The position numbers and the translations under genes are program-made. A stretch of 12,258 nt of DNA from positions 1 to 12,258 of the forward strand of contig JBKECO010000034.1 of NCBI GenBank assembly GCA_047974745.1. The letters run 5' to 3'. The stretch is from JBKECO01 sp047974745 (GTDB lineage: Bacteria > Bacillota > Clostridia > Lachnospirales > Lachnospiraceae). This document shows, piece by piece, positions 1 to 8,566 of the stretch (positions are counted from its first letter, which is position 1; every line of letters starts with the position of its first letter). The notes under the pieces were generated by a model. The model ran no database searches, was not told the origin of the DNA, and saw only the letters and a program-made list of their open reading frames with translations.

Positions 1-2
1 CA

Positions 3-323
3 TTCAAGCTATGTAGCAGTTGCCCCTATAAGGCTGCTTTTATAGAGACATTGAATAATATAAGTCGGATTCCGAAACTGGAATGACAAGAACCTGTTCC
101 TTGATATCTCAAAAAAGATAATCTTCTGATGATACAGGGATTTTCTACCCTTTTTGGGGAAGGAATCGGCTGTTGGGTCACAAAAATTAGCTTTAAAGAA
201 AATCGATGGTCAGAATATTTTTTTCTGCATCATCATGAATAATTCAGGTTTGATATTAAAACAGAGATTTCTGACGAATCCCTTGACAATTACTTCATTG
301 AGGATTTCTCTGAAGTTCATTTC
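3..323 (+). pseudogene. Broken 5' part of the sensor histidine kinase
   Basis: The reading frame of the downstream kinase continues upstream of its first usable start. It is open back to 243 and encodes an acidic, protein-like stretch (FRFDIKTEISDESLDNYF and onward) that would belong to the extracellular sensor domain. A TAA at 240-242 interrupts it. Further upstream the same frame is open from 105 to 239 (including FKENRWSEYF) and from 3 to 83, with TGA codons at 84 and 102. Histidine kinases of this layout normally have a first membrane helix before the sensor domain; it is not visible here and would lie left of the window. I read this as a sensor domain carrying nonsense codons. Support is good for 243-323 and weak before 105, where stop density is near what noncoding AT-rich DNA gives. 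A sequencing error, or simple intergenic DNA before 240, are the alternatives. Confidence 0.45.
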
Positions 324-1409
324 GTGTCTGAGGATACTGTAATCTTTGAAGCCGGTGTCAGTGATTCAGAAAATCACTATACCAACTATATTGCTATGAC
401 CTATCGATCGAATCATCTTTATTTAACTGATCTTCCCGCCATGACACCAAAAATGTCAGAGATTTCATCCATCGTCGTAGATTCTCTGCCAATGCTTATT
501 TCCATTATTATCTTATTTGCACTCGTTGTTTCCCATCTCTACTCTAGAGGCATGGTCGAGCCAATCCTAAGACTTGTACGTGCGACTTCCCAGATTCGAA
601 GCAACGGAATCGGCAAGGGAACTGTCATAACGATCAATACAAAAGGCAAGGATGAGATTGCGGAACTTGCGGTAACTCTGAACGAATTATATATCGAACT
701 GGATCAAAGCTACCGAGTACTACGGGAGAAAAATGAAGAGCTAAAAGAAAAAAGCAGACAAGAAGAGGTCTTTTTACGCGCATCCTCCCATCAATTAAAA
801 ACACCGATCGCAGCTTCTCTGCTTCTGACAGATGGAATGATCGGACGGGTCGGAAAGTATCAGGATACCTCCGCCTATCTTCCGGAAGTAAAAAAACAGC
901 TGTTATCCATGAAAAAAATGATCGATGATATTCTCGACCTGAGCAGGAATATCCAGTCCCTCTCTTTTGAGCAGATAAACCTTCGTCTCTATGCGAATCA
1001 GCTTTCTAATCGCTATCAATATACGATGCAGGAAAAAATGCAGACCCTTTTTGTCACAGCCAAAGAGGATGTTTTTTTCCAAACAGATCCTACTCTTTTT
1101 ATGATTGTGATGGACAATCTCATCGAGAATGGAATACGGTCTAGCCAAGCAGGAGCTTCCATATTTGTCACTTTTCAAGAAGATGAAATCACCATACTTA
1201 ATACCCAGGCACATATTGAAGAGGAGCTTTTAGAGCATGTTTTCGAACCCTTCATTGGCGAAAATTCTCAGGAAGGCAGTCATGGTCTTGGTCTATATAT
1301 TGTAGCGAACTACTCCAGAATACTTCATATAAAGATAAGCATTGAAAATAATGAGGATGGCGTTCTGACTCGATTACGTTTAAAAGATAACGATGAAACA
1401 AATTCATAA
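324..1409 (+). CDS. Sensor histidine kinase, C-terminal catalytic part (5'-truncated)
   Basis: Membrane histidine kinase of a two-component system: it autophosphorylates on His and passes phosphate to a response regulator not present here. From the GTG at 324, residues 1-50 are the end of an extracellular sensor, about 53-72 form one membrane helix, 76-130 a HAMP linker, and SSHQLKTPIAA carries the phospho-acceptor His156. DNLIENGIR (264-272) is the N box, FEPF (307-310) the F box and GSHGLGLYIV (318-327) the second glycine box. The first glycine box is degenerate: the usual D-x-G-x-G position reads NTQAHI, so the normally conserved Gly is Gln. The GTG has no clear ribosome binding site and the frame is open upstream to 243, so this start is only the first usable one after a stop. 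It precedes an ABC transporter by 83 bases, as in peptide-antibiotic sensing and efflux clusters. Family assignment is sure; whether it is functional is doubtful. Confidence 0.8.
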   Translation: MSEDTVIFEAGVSDSENHYTNYIAMTYRSNHLYLTDLPAMTPKMSEISSIVVDSLPMLISIIILFALVVSHLYSRGMVEPILRLVRATSQIRSNGIGKGTVITINTKGKDEIAELAVTLNELYIELDQSYRVLREKNEELKEKSRQEEVFLRASSHQLKTPIAASLLLTDGMIGRVGKYQDTSAYLPEVKKQLLSMKKMIDDILDLSRNIQSLSFEQINLRLYANQLSNRYQYTMQEKMQTLFVTAKEDVFFQTDPTLFMIVMDNLIENGIRSSQAGASIFVTFQEDEITILNTQAHIEEELLEHVFEPFIGENSQEGSHGLGLYIVANYSRILHIKISIENNEDGVLTRLRLKDNDETNS

Positions 1410-1476
1410 AAGCCATATCGAACCTGCACATTATCTTCATACGAAATTCATCCAGCAGAGATATACTGACATTATA

Positions 1477-1484
1477 AAAGGAGG
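1477..1484 (+). promoter_or_regulatory. Strong ribosome binding site of the ABC ATPase
   Basis: AAAGGAGG lies eight bases before the ATG at 1493 and fixes that start. The gap after the kinase gene (1410-1492) shows no clear terminator. A TATACT at about 1462-1467 could be a -10 box, but no good -35 partner is seen. Confidence 0.75.
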
Positions 1485-1492
1485 AGTTAATT

Positions 1493-2380
1493 ATGCTGCT
1501 AAAGATCAATAATCTAGACGTATATTACGGAAAAACCCATGCGCTTCATCTGACCGAGCCCCTAACCATTGAGGAGGGTGACCGCATTGGAATCATTGGT
1601 TCTAATGGAGCCGGAAAATCCACCCTGATCAAAAGTCTGCTTGGTATCAATCATTATCAAGGCTTCATAGAGTCACAGGTACATCCACAGGAAATGGCTG
1701 TTCATATGCAGTTCAACGAATATTCAGAAAGTATGTCTTGCCGGCATGTCATGGAAGCGATCCTGCAGACATCAGTCAAGAAAAACAAAGAGTTACAGGA
1801 GCTGATCAATTATTTTGAATTTGATCCTAGTCTAAATAAAAAATACAAATCCTTATCTGGTGGTCAAAAGCAGCGTTTCACGATCATTCTGGTCATGATG
1901 CAGAATGCGAGACTTACTTTTTATGATGAAGTCACCTCCGGACTTGACTTTGAAACAAGACAGAAGCTGATGGAAAAATTGGTTGAATGGTATCAGAATA
2001 AAAATTCAAGTCTCTGTATTGTATCTCACTATTATGAAGAGTTAGAGCAGATGGCCGATAAACTCCTGATACTAGATCAGGGGAAAGTGGTTGCCTTTGG
2101 CCAAAAAGAAGCACTGTTCCGCAAATTCTGTGGTCGATCCATTGTTGCCCTTCAAAACACACCGCAGAACGAAAGTCTTGTACATTCTTACAGGCATCTG
2201 GCAGCACCGGGACATCTGATCGCTCTTTCAGCTGATAATGAAGAGGAAGAAGCATCGATCATCCGGATTCTGGTATCTCAAAATATCAATTTCAAACGGA
2301 GCAACAGTGATATAGAAATGACATTTATAAACGCAAAAGCAGAATATCTAAAGGGGGAAACGGACAATGATCAAAAATAA
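1493..2380 (+). CDS. ABC transporter ATP-binding protein (efflux type)
   Basis: Cytoplasmic ATPase subunit of an ABC exporter, energising the permease encoded next to it. It has Walker A GSNGAGKST (36-44), a Q-loop Gln73, signature LSGGQ (121-125), Walker B LTFYDE with catalytic Glu146, and the switch His179 in VSHYYEE. After the ATPase core, about 80 residues form an acidic C-terminal extension of the kind common in BcrA-like and other ABC-2 drug or bacteriocin exporters. At 295 aa it is a normal length. The 3' end overlaps the permease start by 14 bases, which indicates translational coupling. Its position behind a histidine kinase suggests export of, or resistance to, an antimicrobial compound. 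The substrate cannot be told from sequence. Confidence 0.9.
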   Translation: MLLKINNLDVYYGKTHALHLTEPLTIEEGDRIGIIGSNGAGKSTLIKSLLGINHYQGFIESQVHPQEMAVHMQFNEYSESMSCRHVMEAILQTSVKKNKELQELINYFEFDPSLNKKYKSLSGGQKQRFTIILVMMQNARLTFYDEVTSGLDFETRQKLMEKLVEWYQNKNSSLCIVSHYYEELEQMADKLLILDQGKVVAFGQKEALFRKFCGRSIVALQNTPQNESLVHSYRHLAAPGHLIALSADNEEEEASIIRILVSQNINFKRSNSDIEMTFINAKAEYLKGETDNDQK

Positions 2381-3140
2381 AGTATCGATTAAGATGATTC
2401 AATACGAAATGCGTAATATTGCTGGAAATCCCTTTATCCATATATTTGGACTAGGGTTTCCAATCGTTCTTATGCTGGTGATCTCAAGATCTATAGCATC
2501 CGAACTGCCCGATCCAAGCTATTTACAGATTGCGACAACATCCATTTTTCTGGGAATCGGCTCCATCATCCCACTGGCCACTATCTTAATGGGCTATTCT
2601 GCCACTGCCTCTCAGGAGATCGAAAAGGGGATACCGCTTCGCATGGAGCTCTTTGGATTTAGCGAGACCTATACCATGCTGAACCGCTTGTTTGCAGAGC
2701 TTATATACATGACAGGTGCATTTATCTTATATTTTGTTATCGGTTTCCTCTATACCGATATTGCCATTCCGACTGCAATGGGCCTCACGGCTTATATCGT
2801 ATCCATCTATATTCTTGCAGGGATCCTATTTGTAATGGCTCACGGCATCTCAAATATCGTTCAAAAGTTTGGTCCAACCTATCTGATTACCATGCTCATG
2901 TATTTTTGTATCATGATATTAGGTGGAATGATGGGTATTCAGACTGAGGATCTACCTAAAGTATTTCAATCCATAGCAAAACTATTTCCTACCACATTTA
3001 TCAGTCAGGATTTCTATTTAGTCTGGACCGGTGAATCCTACAATTTTGTTCCAATGATCCAGTCCTACATCTTTCTCGCTGCAGTTTCCGGAATTTTGAT
3101 ATTTGTAATGTTCTATAAAAAAAGACGGACTATACACTAA
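2367..3140 (+). CDS. ABC-2 type permease
   Basis: Integral membrane subunit partnering the upstream ATPase. The 257 aa protein has about six hydrophobic helices, near residues 24-40, 57-77, 105-125, 135-155, 170-190 and 230-250, the usual ABC-2 arrangement, and ends in a short basic tail (KKRRT). The ATG at 2367 lies inside the 3' end of the ATPase gene and is preceded by AAGGGGGA, a good ribosome binding site. It is the last gene of the plus-strand cluster. Its final 11 bases overlap the 3' end of the convergent YczE/kinase gene on the minus strand. Family call is secure from topology and pairing; substrate unknown, with peptide antibiotics or lipids possible. Confidence 0.85.
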   Translation: MIKNKVSIKMIQYEMRNIAGNPFIHIFGLGFPIVLMLVISRSIASELPDPSYLQIATTSIFLGIGSIIPLATILMGYSATASQEIEKGIPLRMELFGFSETYTMLNRLFAELIYMTGAFILYFVIGFLYTDIAIPTAMGLTAYIVSIYILAGILFVMAHGISNIVQKFGPTYLITMLMYFCIMILGGMMGIQTEDLPKVFQSIAKLFPTTFISQDFYLVWTGESYNFVPMIQSYIFLAAVSGILIFVMFYKKRRTIH

Positions 3141-4272
3141 GTGGCAGGCTCTGCAATATCAATTCTACGATCTTTTCTGTATTGAATTTATCTGTTCGTA
3201 TTGAAAGATCGTAGTATTTTGCCACTCCCCATTGCGTATCTGAGAAGTGTTCGTAATGCTTTCTTCCCACTATTACGCAGGAACCTTTTTGTGCCAGTTG
3301 ACGCATAACATGGTTTTCGGCCTCAAAGATCTTATCATATTTAGTCTGTTCATTATTGGCGTTCACAAAATACTGAGAATAAATATCATACAAAAGGGCA
3401 CTTTTTAAGGATTCTTCATGGCTTTCCACATAGCCTTCTTCAATGCCACTTTGCTTTGCGACCATGTGGATCAGCTCTTCATCATAAAAATCGAAGTTCA
3501 ACTGTTTTGCAATCCATTTTCCGACTTCTTTTCCACCACTGCCATATTCTCTTCCGATGGTCAAAACCATTCCAGCTGCATTTATATCTTTCGCCTGTAA
3601 ACCATCAACTCGAATAGTTCCGATTTCTACTGGCAGATACCACAATAATGCTGGTGTTATTTTTTTGGCAAAAAATCTTGCCATAAGTCCTACCAAAAGA
3701 GAAGCAATGATTGTTCCTTCTCGAACCCCAACCAGTTCATGAAACATAAGCAGGGAGAGCGCACCGGCCAGGAGTGACATACATACATCAAAAATGACCT
3801 TTGTTATTCCAAAATCTGTTCTGAATCTAATATTGATCGCCTTAATAAATGACTCTCCAGAAAGCATGATCACATCTGCAATGATCTCAAGTGCAATTCC
3901 AAACGCCAGAATCGCACAGCCAATTAAAAGTGCTGCAAGTTTGACCGGATAGGATTGAGGATTCATTCCTGACAATGCTGCCATTGTAAAATCAATAAAA
4001 TATCCAAATAGAAAAGACACTGGTATCTGCAGCAGACTTTCTTTCCTGAATTTTTTCCCAAGCAAAATGATTTGAAACAGGATCAAAATCATGTTCATAA
4101 TGACCGTGAACTGTCCCATACTTGGCGAAAAATTCAGACTCAGAACATATGGAACGCTGGATATTGGTGATGTGCCAAGGCTCGCCTTGGTAATAAAGCT
4201 GACCCCAAAGGAGCTGATGAACAGTCCGAGCAAAAATAGGAGATAACGTTTCACTTTTTCCTTTATTTTCAC
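3130..4272 (-). CDS. YczE-like membrane protein fused to a shortened cytidylate-kinase-like domain
   Basis: A two-part protein. Residues 1-205 form a YczE/YitT-type membrane domain with about six helices (for example LLFLLGLFISSFGVSFITKA and a loop beginning SLGTSPISSVPY). Residues 236-380 form a cytidylate-kinase-like domain starting with the nucleotide loop TIGREYGSGGKEVG. YczE/kinase fusions are common in Clostridia; their role is unknown. The kinase half looks internally deleted: SCVIVGR (to residue 337), which in the family leads into the middle of the fold, is followed at once by KHYEHFSDTQWG, which matches the segment near the C-terminus of family members. By memory of the family roughly 50 residues are absent, in frame, with the junction near 3261/3262. 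Catalysis would probably be lost. The start is GTG, with GAGG upstream and 18 bases after the ribokinase stop, so it is likely the last gene of the sugar operon. Confidence 0.8.
   Translation of the reverse strand: MKIKEKVKRYLLFLLGLFISSFGVSFITKASLGTSPISSVPYVLSLNFSPSMGQFTVIMNMILILFQIILLGKKFRKESLLQIPVSFLFGYFIDFTMAALSGMNPQSYPVKLAALLIGCAILAFGIALEIIADVIMLSGESFIKAINIRFRTDFGITKVIFDVCMSLLAGALSLLMFHELVGVREGTIIASLLVGLMARFFAKKITPALLWYLPVEIGTIRVDGLQAKDINAAGMVLTIGREYGSGGKEVGKWIAKQLNFDFYDEELIHMVAKQSGIEEGYVESHEESLKSALLYDIYSQYFVNANNEQTKYDKIFEAENHVMRQLAQKGSCVIVGRKHYEHFSDTQWGVAKYYDLSIRTDKFNTEKIVELILQSLPLSV
3165..3214. repeat. 11-bp inverted repeat near the convergent gene ends
   Basis: CTACGATCTTT (3165-3175) is matched by its reverse complement AAAGATCGTAG (3204-3214) across a 28-base loop, inside the 3' end of the YczE/kinase gene and just past the end of the convergent permease gene. 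It could slow or terminate the permease transcript, but there is no U-tract next to the stem. Confidence 0.4.
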
Positions 4273-4290
4273 TTATAGATACCTCTATCT

Positions 4291-5190
4291 TCACCAGTCT
4301 TTTGAATAATACTCCGTCTGAATAACTTCATTTTTGTTAGGTATCGAGGAAGCAGCACCGTGTTTTGTCACTGCAATGGCTGATGCCTTCGCACTCATCC
4401 TTAAAATTTCCGAAATTTCCATTTTGTCCAGTAGTCCGGCCAGAAAGTATCCGGTAAATGTATCTCCTGCTGCGGTTGTATCTACAGCGTTTACTTTAAA
4501 AACACTCTGATATAAAATTTCATTTTGATCCGCAAATATAACACCTTCTTTTCCAAGTGTCAAAACTACTTGCGCATGTGGAAAATGCTCCTTCATCACC
4601 TCAAGTATTTCTTCCGGCTCTGATTTGTTAGTAATTTGCTCACCTTCAATTTCATTTAGAAAAAATATATTTATCTTTTGCAAATCACATTTTCTTAATG
4701 CATCATCAAATGGTGAAGGATTCAACGCAATTTGCAGCCCTATATCATTGGCTTTTTCAATGATATAGGGAAGTAAATTCACTTCATTTTGTAGCAATAG
4801 CCAATCTCCTTTTGTGAAGTCCTTCAAAACTTCATCAATGAAATCCGTTGTGAATCTGCGATTCGCACCACCATAAAGTAATATGCTATTCTGTGCATTA
4901 TTATCAACTTGAATAATGGTGTGTCCACTCTTCTCCCCAACAACTTTTAAATAGTTTGCCCGTATTCCATATTTCTCGAATAATTCTATAAATACAGCAC
5001 CATCCTCACCGATCATTCCTGCATGATATACTGTTGCTCCCGCTTGTGCCAGTGCAACCGATTGATTGAATCCCTTCCCACCAGGAAACACCTGCATATT
5101 CTGCGATTCTAGAGTCTCACCTGCTTTTACCATATGGTCTACTGAATATACATAATCTAAATTCAAGGACCCAATATTAAGTATTTTCAT
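4291..5190 (-). CDS. rbsK: Ribokinase (PfkB family)
   Basis: Phosphorylates D-ribose (or a similar sugar) to ribose 5-phosphate with ATP in the cytoplasm, feeding the pentose phosphate pathway. The 299 aa protein has the first PfkB signature around PGGKGFNQ (36-43), following GSLNLDYVYSVDHMVKAGET as in ribokinases, and the second signature DTTAAGDTF (237-245) with catalytic base Asp243. The Ala form of this motif also occurs in E. coli RbsK. I chose the ATG at 5190 over an upstream in-frame ATG at 5226 because AAAGGAG sits just before it and MKILNIGSLN aligns with the family N-terminus. It follows the sugar permease by 35 bases and precedes the YczE/kinase gene by 18, so one operon is likely. 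Another pentose or nucleoside is possible, but the RbsABC context supports ribose. Confidence 0.88.
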   Translation of the reverse strand: MKILNIGSLNLDYVYSVDHMVKAGETLESQNMQVFPGGKGFNQSVALAQAGATVYHAGMIGEDGAVFIELFEKYGIRANYLKVVGEKSGHTIIQVDNNAQNSILLYGGANRRFTTDFIDEVLKDFTKGDWLLLQNEVNLLPYIIEKANDIGLQIALNPSPFDDALRKCDLQKINIFFLNEIEGEQITNKSEPEEILEVMKEHFPHAQVVLTLGKEGVIFADQNEILYQSVFKVNAVDTTAAGDTFTGYFLAGLLDKMEISEILRMSAKASAIAVTKHGAASSIPNKNEVIQTEYYSKDW

Positions 5191-5225
5191 ATGTTCTCCT
5201 TTAAATAGAAAAACAGAAGTCACCA

Positions 5226-6272
5226 CTATTTACTTTCATTTCGTGCCTGTAATGCCATTTTTGCCTGCATTGCTCTCTGAAACTGGTCAATTACAACTGC
5301 GAAAACAATAACAAATCCCTTTATAACCATTTGCCAGAATTCAGATACGCCACACATAACCATACCATCATTAATTACGCCAATAACAAAAGCACCAACA
5401 ATCGTTCCTCCAATTGTTCCAATTCCTCCTGCCATTGATGTTCCACCAAGTACAGCCGCAGCAATTGCATTCATTTCCCAAGATTCTCCAGTTGCTGGAT
5501 GCGAGGCTGCTAACTGCGCAGAAGCGATGATTCCCACGACAGCTGAACAAATTCCAGAAATCATATAAACCAATATCTTTACTTTTTTAACTTTTACGCC
5601 AGAAAGCTCTGCCGCTTTCTCATTTCCTCCGATAGAAAATACATGCCATCCAAAAGAGGTTTTTTTCAGGATTACCGAGAATATAATTGCTAAAAGCACT
5701 AAAATAATCAATCCTATTGGGATGCCTAGTACTCTAGAACCAAAAAAACTCCAGCCCACATTTCCAAGCCCTTCATACCCTTTCAAATCTGAATAGGTTG
5801 CTCCACTAGATAAAATGTTTGCCAAGCCTCTTGCAACATACATCATACCCAATGTAGCAATGAACGGTGCGACTTTGAACTTTGTAATTACAAAACCATT
5901 GATAATTCCAATCACAGCACCTAAGAGTATTGTTATCAAAACAATAAGCGGTATACTGAAATAAATTGTCACACCAAGAACTTTAATTGTCAACCCATTT
6001 TGAATCAGTCCACCTGCAATCATACCAGCAAGACCAACAATCGCTCCAACCGAAAGGTCAATTCCTCCTGTTATAATGACATAAGTCATGCCGATCGCCA
6101 ATATTCCATAAAGAGCCACATGCTTACCTATCAGTAATGCAGTGTTAATGCTTAAAAAATTTTCTGCGACACCGCTAAAAAATACCAACAATATAATTAG
6201 TACAATGAATGTTCTGCCCTTTAATAAAGTCATCATTAATGTATTTTTTGAATAATTACTTTTTTTACCCAT
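5226..6272 (-). CDS. rbsC: Ribose-type sugar ABC transporter permease
   Basis: Membrane subunit of a sugar importer of the RbsC/AraH/XylH family (BPD_transp_2). At 348 aa it is a usual length and almost entirely hydrophobic, with 8-10 predicted membrane helices from about residue 17 to 330. Family features include GMTYVIITGGIDLSVGAIVGL (about 61-81), VAPFIATLGMM, the cytoplasmic coupling loop GGNEKAAELSGV that contacts the ATPase, and the glycine-rich NAIAAAVLGGTSMAGGIGTIGG. The start ATG at 6272 has AAGGGAG upstream. A 91-base gap separates it from the ATPase gene, with no clear hairpin. The reading frame is intact. Substrate ribose is inferred from the neighbouring ribokinase. Confidence 0.9.
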   Translation of the reverse strand: MGKKSNYSKNTLMMTLLKGRTFIVLIILLVFFSGVAENFLSINTALLIGKHVALYGILAIGMTYVIITGGIDLSVGAIVGLAGMIAGGLIQNGLTIKVLGVTIYFSIPLIVLITILLGAVIGIINGFVITKFKVAPFIATLGMMYVARGLANILSSGATYSDLKGYEGLGNVGWSFFGSRVLGIPIGLIILVLLAIIFSVILKKTSFGWHVFSIGGNEKAAELSGVKVKKVKILVYMISGICSAVVGIIASAQLAASHPATGESWEMNAIAAAVLGGTSMAGGIGTIGGTIVGAFVIGVINDGMVMCGVSEFWQMVIKGFVIVFAVVIDQFQRAMQAKMALQARNESK

Positions 6273-6363
6273 TCTACTTTCTCCCTTTCAATCACCAAAC
6301 TATCGAAACGCCTTTTCTTTTATGGTTCTGCTTTCTGAGATTCCATTTCTCTTTATATTGTTC

Positions 6364-7896
6364 TCAGTCTGTATGATGACCTTTATATGAAGATAACACA
6401 AGTTCATCCTCTTTGATCTCATATCCGGCAAACTCTCCAGTTACTTTACCATTCGAAAGGACTATGACGCGATCAGCTATGGCAATAATTTCTTTTAATT
6501 CAGAAGAAATCACTATAATTGACAGACCCTGTTCCGCATATTGATTAATAATGTCAAACACTTCCGTTTTTGCACCTATATCAATCCCACGACTTGGTTC
6601 ATCCATTAATAATATCTTTGGTTTTGTCAAAATTCCTTTACCTATAACAATTTTTTGTTGATTTCCACCCGATAGGGAGAGTATTGGCAAGCGCTTATCT
6701 GATACCTTAATATGAATATCTTTGATTTGCTTTTCAACCATTTCATCTTCTATTTTAAAGTTTACAAATCCTGCCTTACAGTAATTGGTTAGAGATGATA
6801 GCGAACAGTTTCGTCCTATATCCATCGTTTGAACTAGACCTTCTCTTTGCCTGTCTTCAGGAACAAGTGCAAAACCTTTTTCTATCTGCCCTGTAATGGA
6901 TGTAATCTCCATCTTCTTCCCGTCCATATATATCTCACCGCTATGCTCAGGTCGAAGCCCCATGATACATTCGAATATTTCTGTTCTGCCAGCTCCCATC
7001 AAACCATAAATTCCTAATATCTCACCCTTTTTAAGATTGAAGTCCACATGATCCAATAAATATCCACCACCCTGTTTCGGAAGGCACAAGTTATTGATTT
7101 CAAGTATTTTTTCTTGCTTTTGCCAATCAATATCACGATCTTTTTTGGGGTAGGATTTTCCTTCACCTGTCATCTGTTTCACGATCCAAGGAACGTCTAT
7201 ATCAGCCACCTCAGCGTCTGCGACATATTTTCCATCTCGAAGAATTGTAACATGGTCTCCAATCTGCATAATCTCTTCTAATCGATGGGATATATAAACA
7301 ATTGAAATACCATTCGCTGTCAACTCTCGCATAATTTTAAATAATACTTCTACTTCCTGCTGCGAAAGCGATGATGTTGGCTCATCCATTATCAAAATTT
7401 TCAAGTCATCTTCAACAAGATTTCTAGCAATTTCAATCATCTGCTGCTGACCAACTCGAAGATCTCCTACCAAAGTGTCAACTGGAATTTCATGTTCTAA
7501 TCTCTTTAGAACCATCTCCGATTGCGTCTTATGATAAGCATTATCTACCGACATACCCTTTTTCTTCTCTTTTGCCATAAAGATATTCTGGTAAATAGGA
7601 AGGTTGGGAAATAAATTTAATTCCTGATGAATTATCCCGATTCCCTGTTTTCTGGCATCTGACGTATTCTTAAAGCTTACTTCTTCACCCATATATAGCT
7701 TACCTTCACTTGGGTGCTCTATTCCTGCAATTATTTTCATCAGAGTGGATTTTCCTGCTCCGTTTTCACCAATAAGAACATTTAGCTTTCCAGTCAGCAA
7801 ATCAAAGTTCACATTATCCAGCGCCTTTGTTCCTGGGTAAATTTTGCTGATTCCTTCTGCATGAAAGCATACTCCCTCTTTGCACATTTTAACCAT
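6364..7896 (-). CDS. rbsA: Ribose-type sugar ABC transporter, double ATP-binding protein
   Basis: Energising subunit of the sugar importer, made of two fused ABC ATPase domains, as in RbsA/MglA/XylG. Domain 1 has Walker A GENGAGKST (43-51), signature-like LRVGQQQ (146-152), Walker B ILIMDEPTSSL with Glu172, and His204 in YISHR. Domain 2 has the usual degenerate Walker A GLMGAGRTE (298-306), signature LSGGNQQ (408-414) and ILLMDEPSRGID. At 510 aa it is a normal length with no lesions. The ATG at 7896 is preceded by GGGAG. The stop of the DUF2291 gene lies only 16 bases upstream, so the two are probably co-translated. Sugar identity depends on context. Confidence 0.92.
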   Translation of the reverse strand: MVKMCKEGVCFHAEGISKIYPGTKALDNVNFDLLTGKLNVLIGENGAGKSTLMKIIAGIEHPSEGKLYMGEEVSFKNTSDARKQGIGIIHQELNLFPNLPIYQNIFMAKEKKKGMSVDNAYHKTQSEMVLKRLEHEIPVDTLVGDLRVGQQQMIEIARNLVEDDLKILIMDEPTSSLSQQEVEVLFKIMRELTANGISIVYISHRLEEIMQIGDHVTILRDGKYVADAEVADIDVPWIVKQMTGEGKSYPKKDRDIDWQKQEKILEINNLCLPKQGGGYLLDHVDFNLKKGEILGIYGLMGAGRTEIFECIMGLRPEHSGEIYMDGKKMEITSITGQIEKGFALVPEDRQREGLVQTMDIGRNCSLSSLTNYCKAGFVNFKIEDEMVEKQIKDIHIKVSDKRLPILSLSGGNQQKIVIGKGILTKPKILLMDEPSRGIDIGAKTEVFDIINQYAEQGLSIIVISSELKEIIAIADRVIVLSNGKVTGEFAGYEIKEDELVLSSYKGHHTD

Positions 7897-7912
7897 ATAT
7901 TTCTCCCTTGAA

Positions 7913-8548
7913 CTACTTTACAGTCAGACTAACTGGTGTGATCAATATTTCATCATTTTGGTCCACAGTAAATGTTCCGACAAATTCAATATCCTTCCCC
8001 AGCAAGGTTGATGGATCTGCGGGCTGTATTACTTTGACATCAATCATTTCATGCAGGTGTTTTGAAATAGCCGCCCACTCCTCCTGATTCGTATAGTCGC
8101 CAAAATTAATGATTGTAAGGCTATCTCTTGTTGATGAACCTTTGTATACGGATCCAATCTGTAGTTTAATGACTTCTGGACCTTCATATCCGTCAAGATT
8201 AATAGTAATATAGCCAGCCTTTTTTGTGTTTTCAACCTCTTCAACTGTACCAGCTCCTTTGACAGGATAGCTCAGTGTTCCACTGGTTCCCATTGAATAG
8301 GTTCCATATTCATCTGCAAGTGATTTAAGATCTCCATTTGACTCTGTAATAAAGGTTGGCAAATCCACAGCCCTTGAACTGATATCTTCTACCGCACTAT
8401 CCCACAGTTCATCAACACTGTCACTTGCATTGAATTCAGTTTTTCCAGTATATTTTCCTTCTTCACCAATTTTTATTATTTTCATACATCCGGTTAATAT
8501 GAATACAAGTGAAGCAACAATCATCAACCCAAATACTTTCCTTTTCAT
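7913..8548 (-). CDS. DUF2291 family lipoprotein of the sugar operon
   Basis: Predicted lipoprotein anchored outside the cell membrane. A basic start (MKRK) and hydrophobic helix lead to lipobox ILTGC, with Cys21 as the lipidation site, followed by KIIKIGEEGKYTG. The 211 aa protein fits the DUF2291 family, which is known for sitting inside ribose/xylose-type ABC importer operons and has no established function. Here it lies between the binding protein gene and the RbsA-type gene. A good ribosome binding site (GAAGGAG) precedes the ATG at 8548, just after the 20-bp hairpin. The C-terminal half (GYITINLDGYEGPEVIKLQIG and later IEFVGTFTVDQNDE) has a beta-rich pattern resembling an OB fold; that is only an impression. 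An accessory role in sugar uptake or binding-protein docking is inferred. Confidence 0.8.
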   Translation of the reverse strand: MKRKVFGLMIVASLVFILTGCMKIIKIGEEGKYTGKTEFNASDSVDELWDSAVEDISSRAVDLPTFITESNGDLKSLADEYGTYSMGTSGTLSYPVKGAGTVEEVENTKKAGYITINLDGYEGPEVIKLQIGSVYKGSSTRDSLTIINFGDYTNQEEWAAISKHLHEMIDVKVIQPADPSTLLGKDIEFVGTFTVDQNDEILITPVSLTVK

Positions 8549-8566
8549 TGCAAACTCCTTCTCTTC

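Noticed and set aside
154..342. Open frame of 62 codons overlapping the kinase start
   Set aside because: TTG start without ribosome binding site; protein is not family-like and overlaps a better-supported frame of the kinase.
3992..4294. Minus-strand open frame of 100 codons overlapping the YczE domain
   Set aside because: Shadow in another frame of a clear membrane-protein gene.
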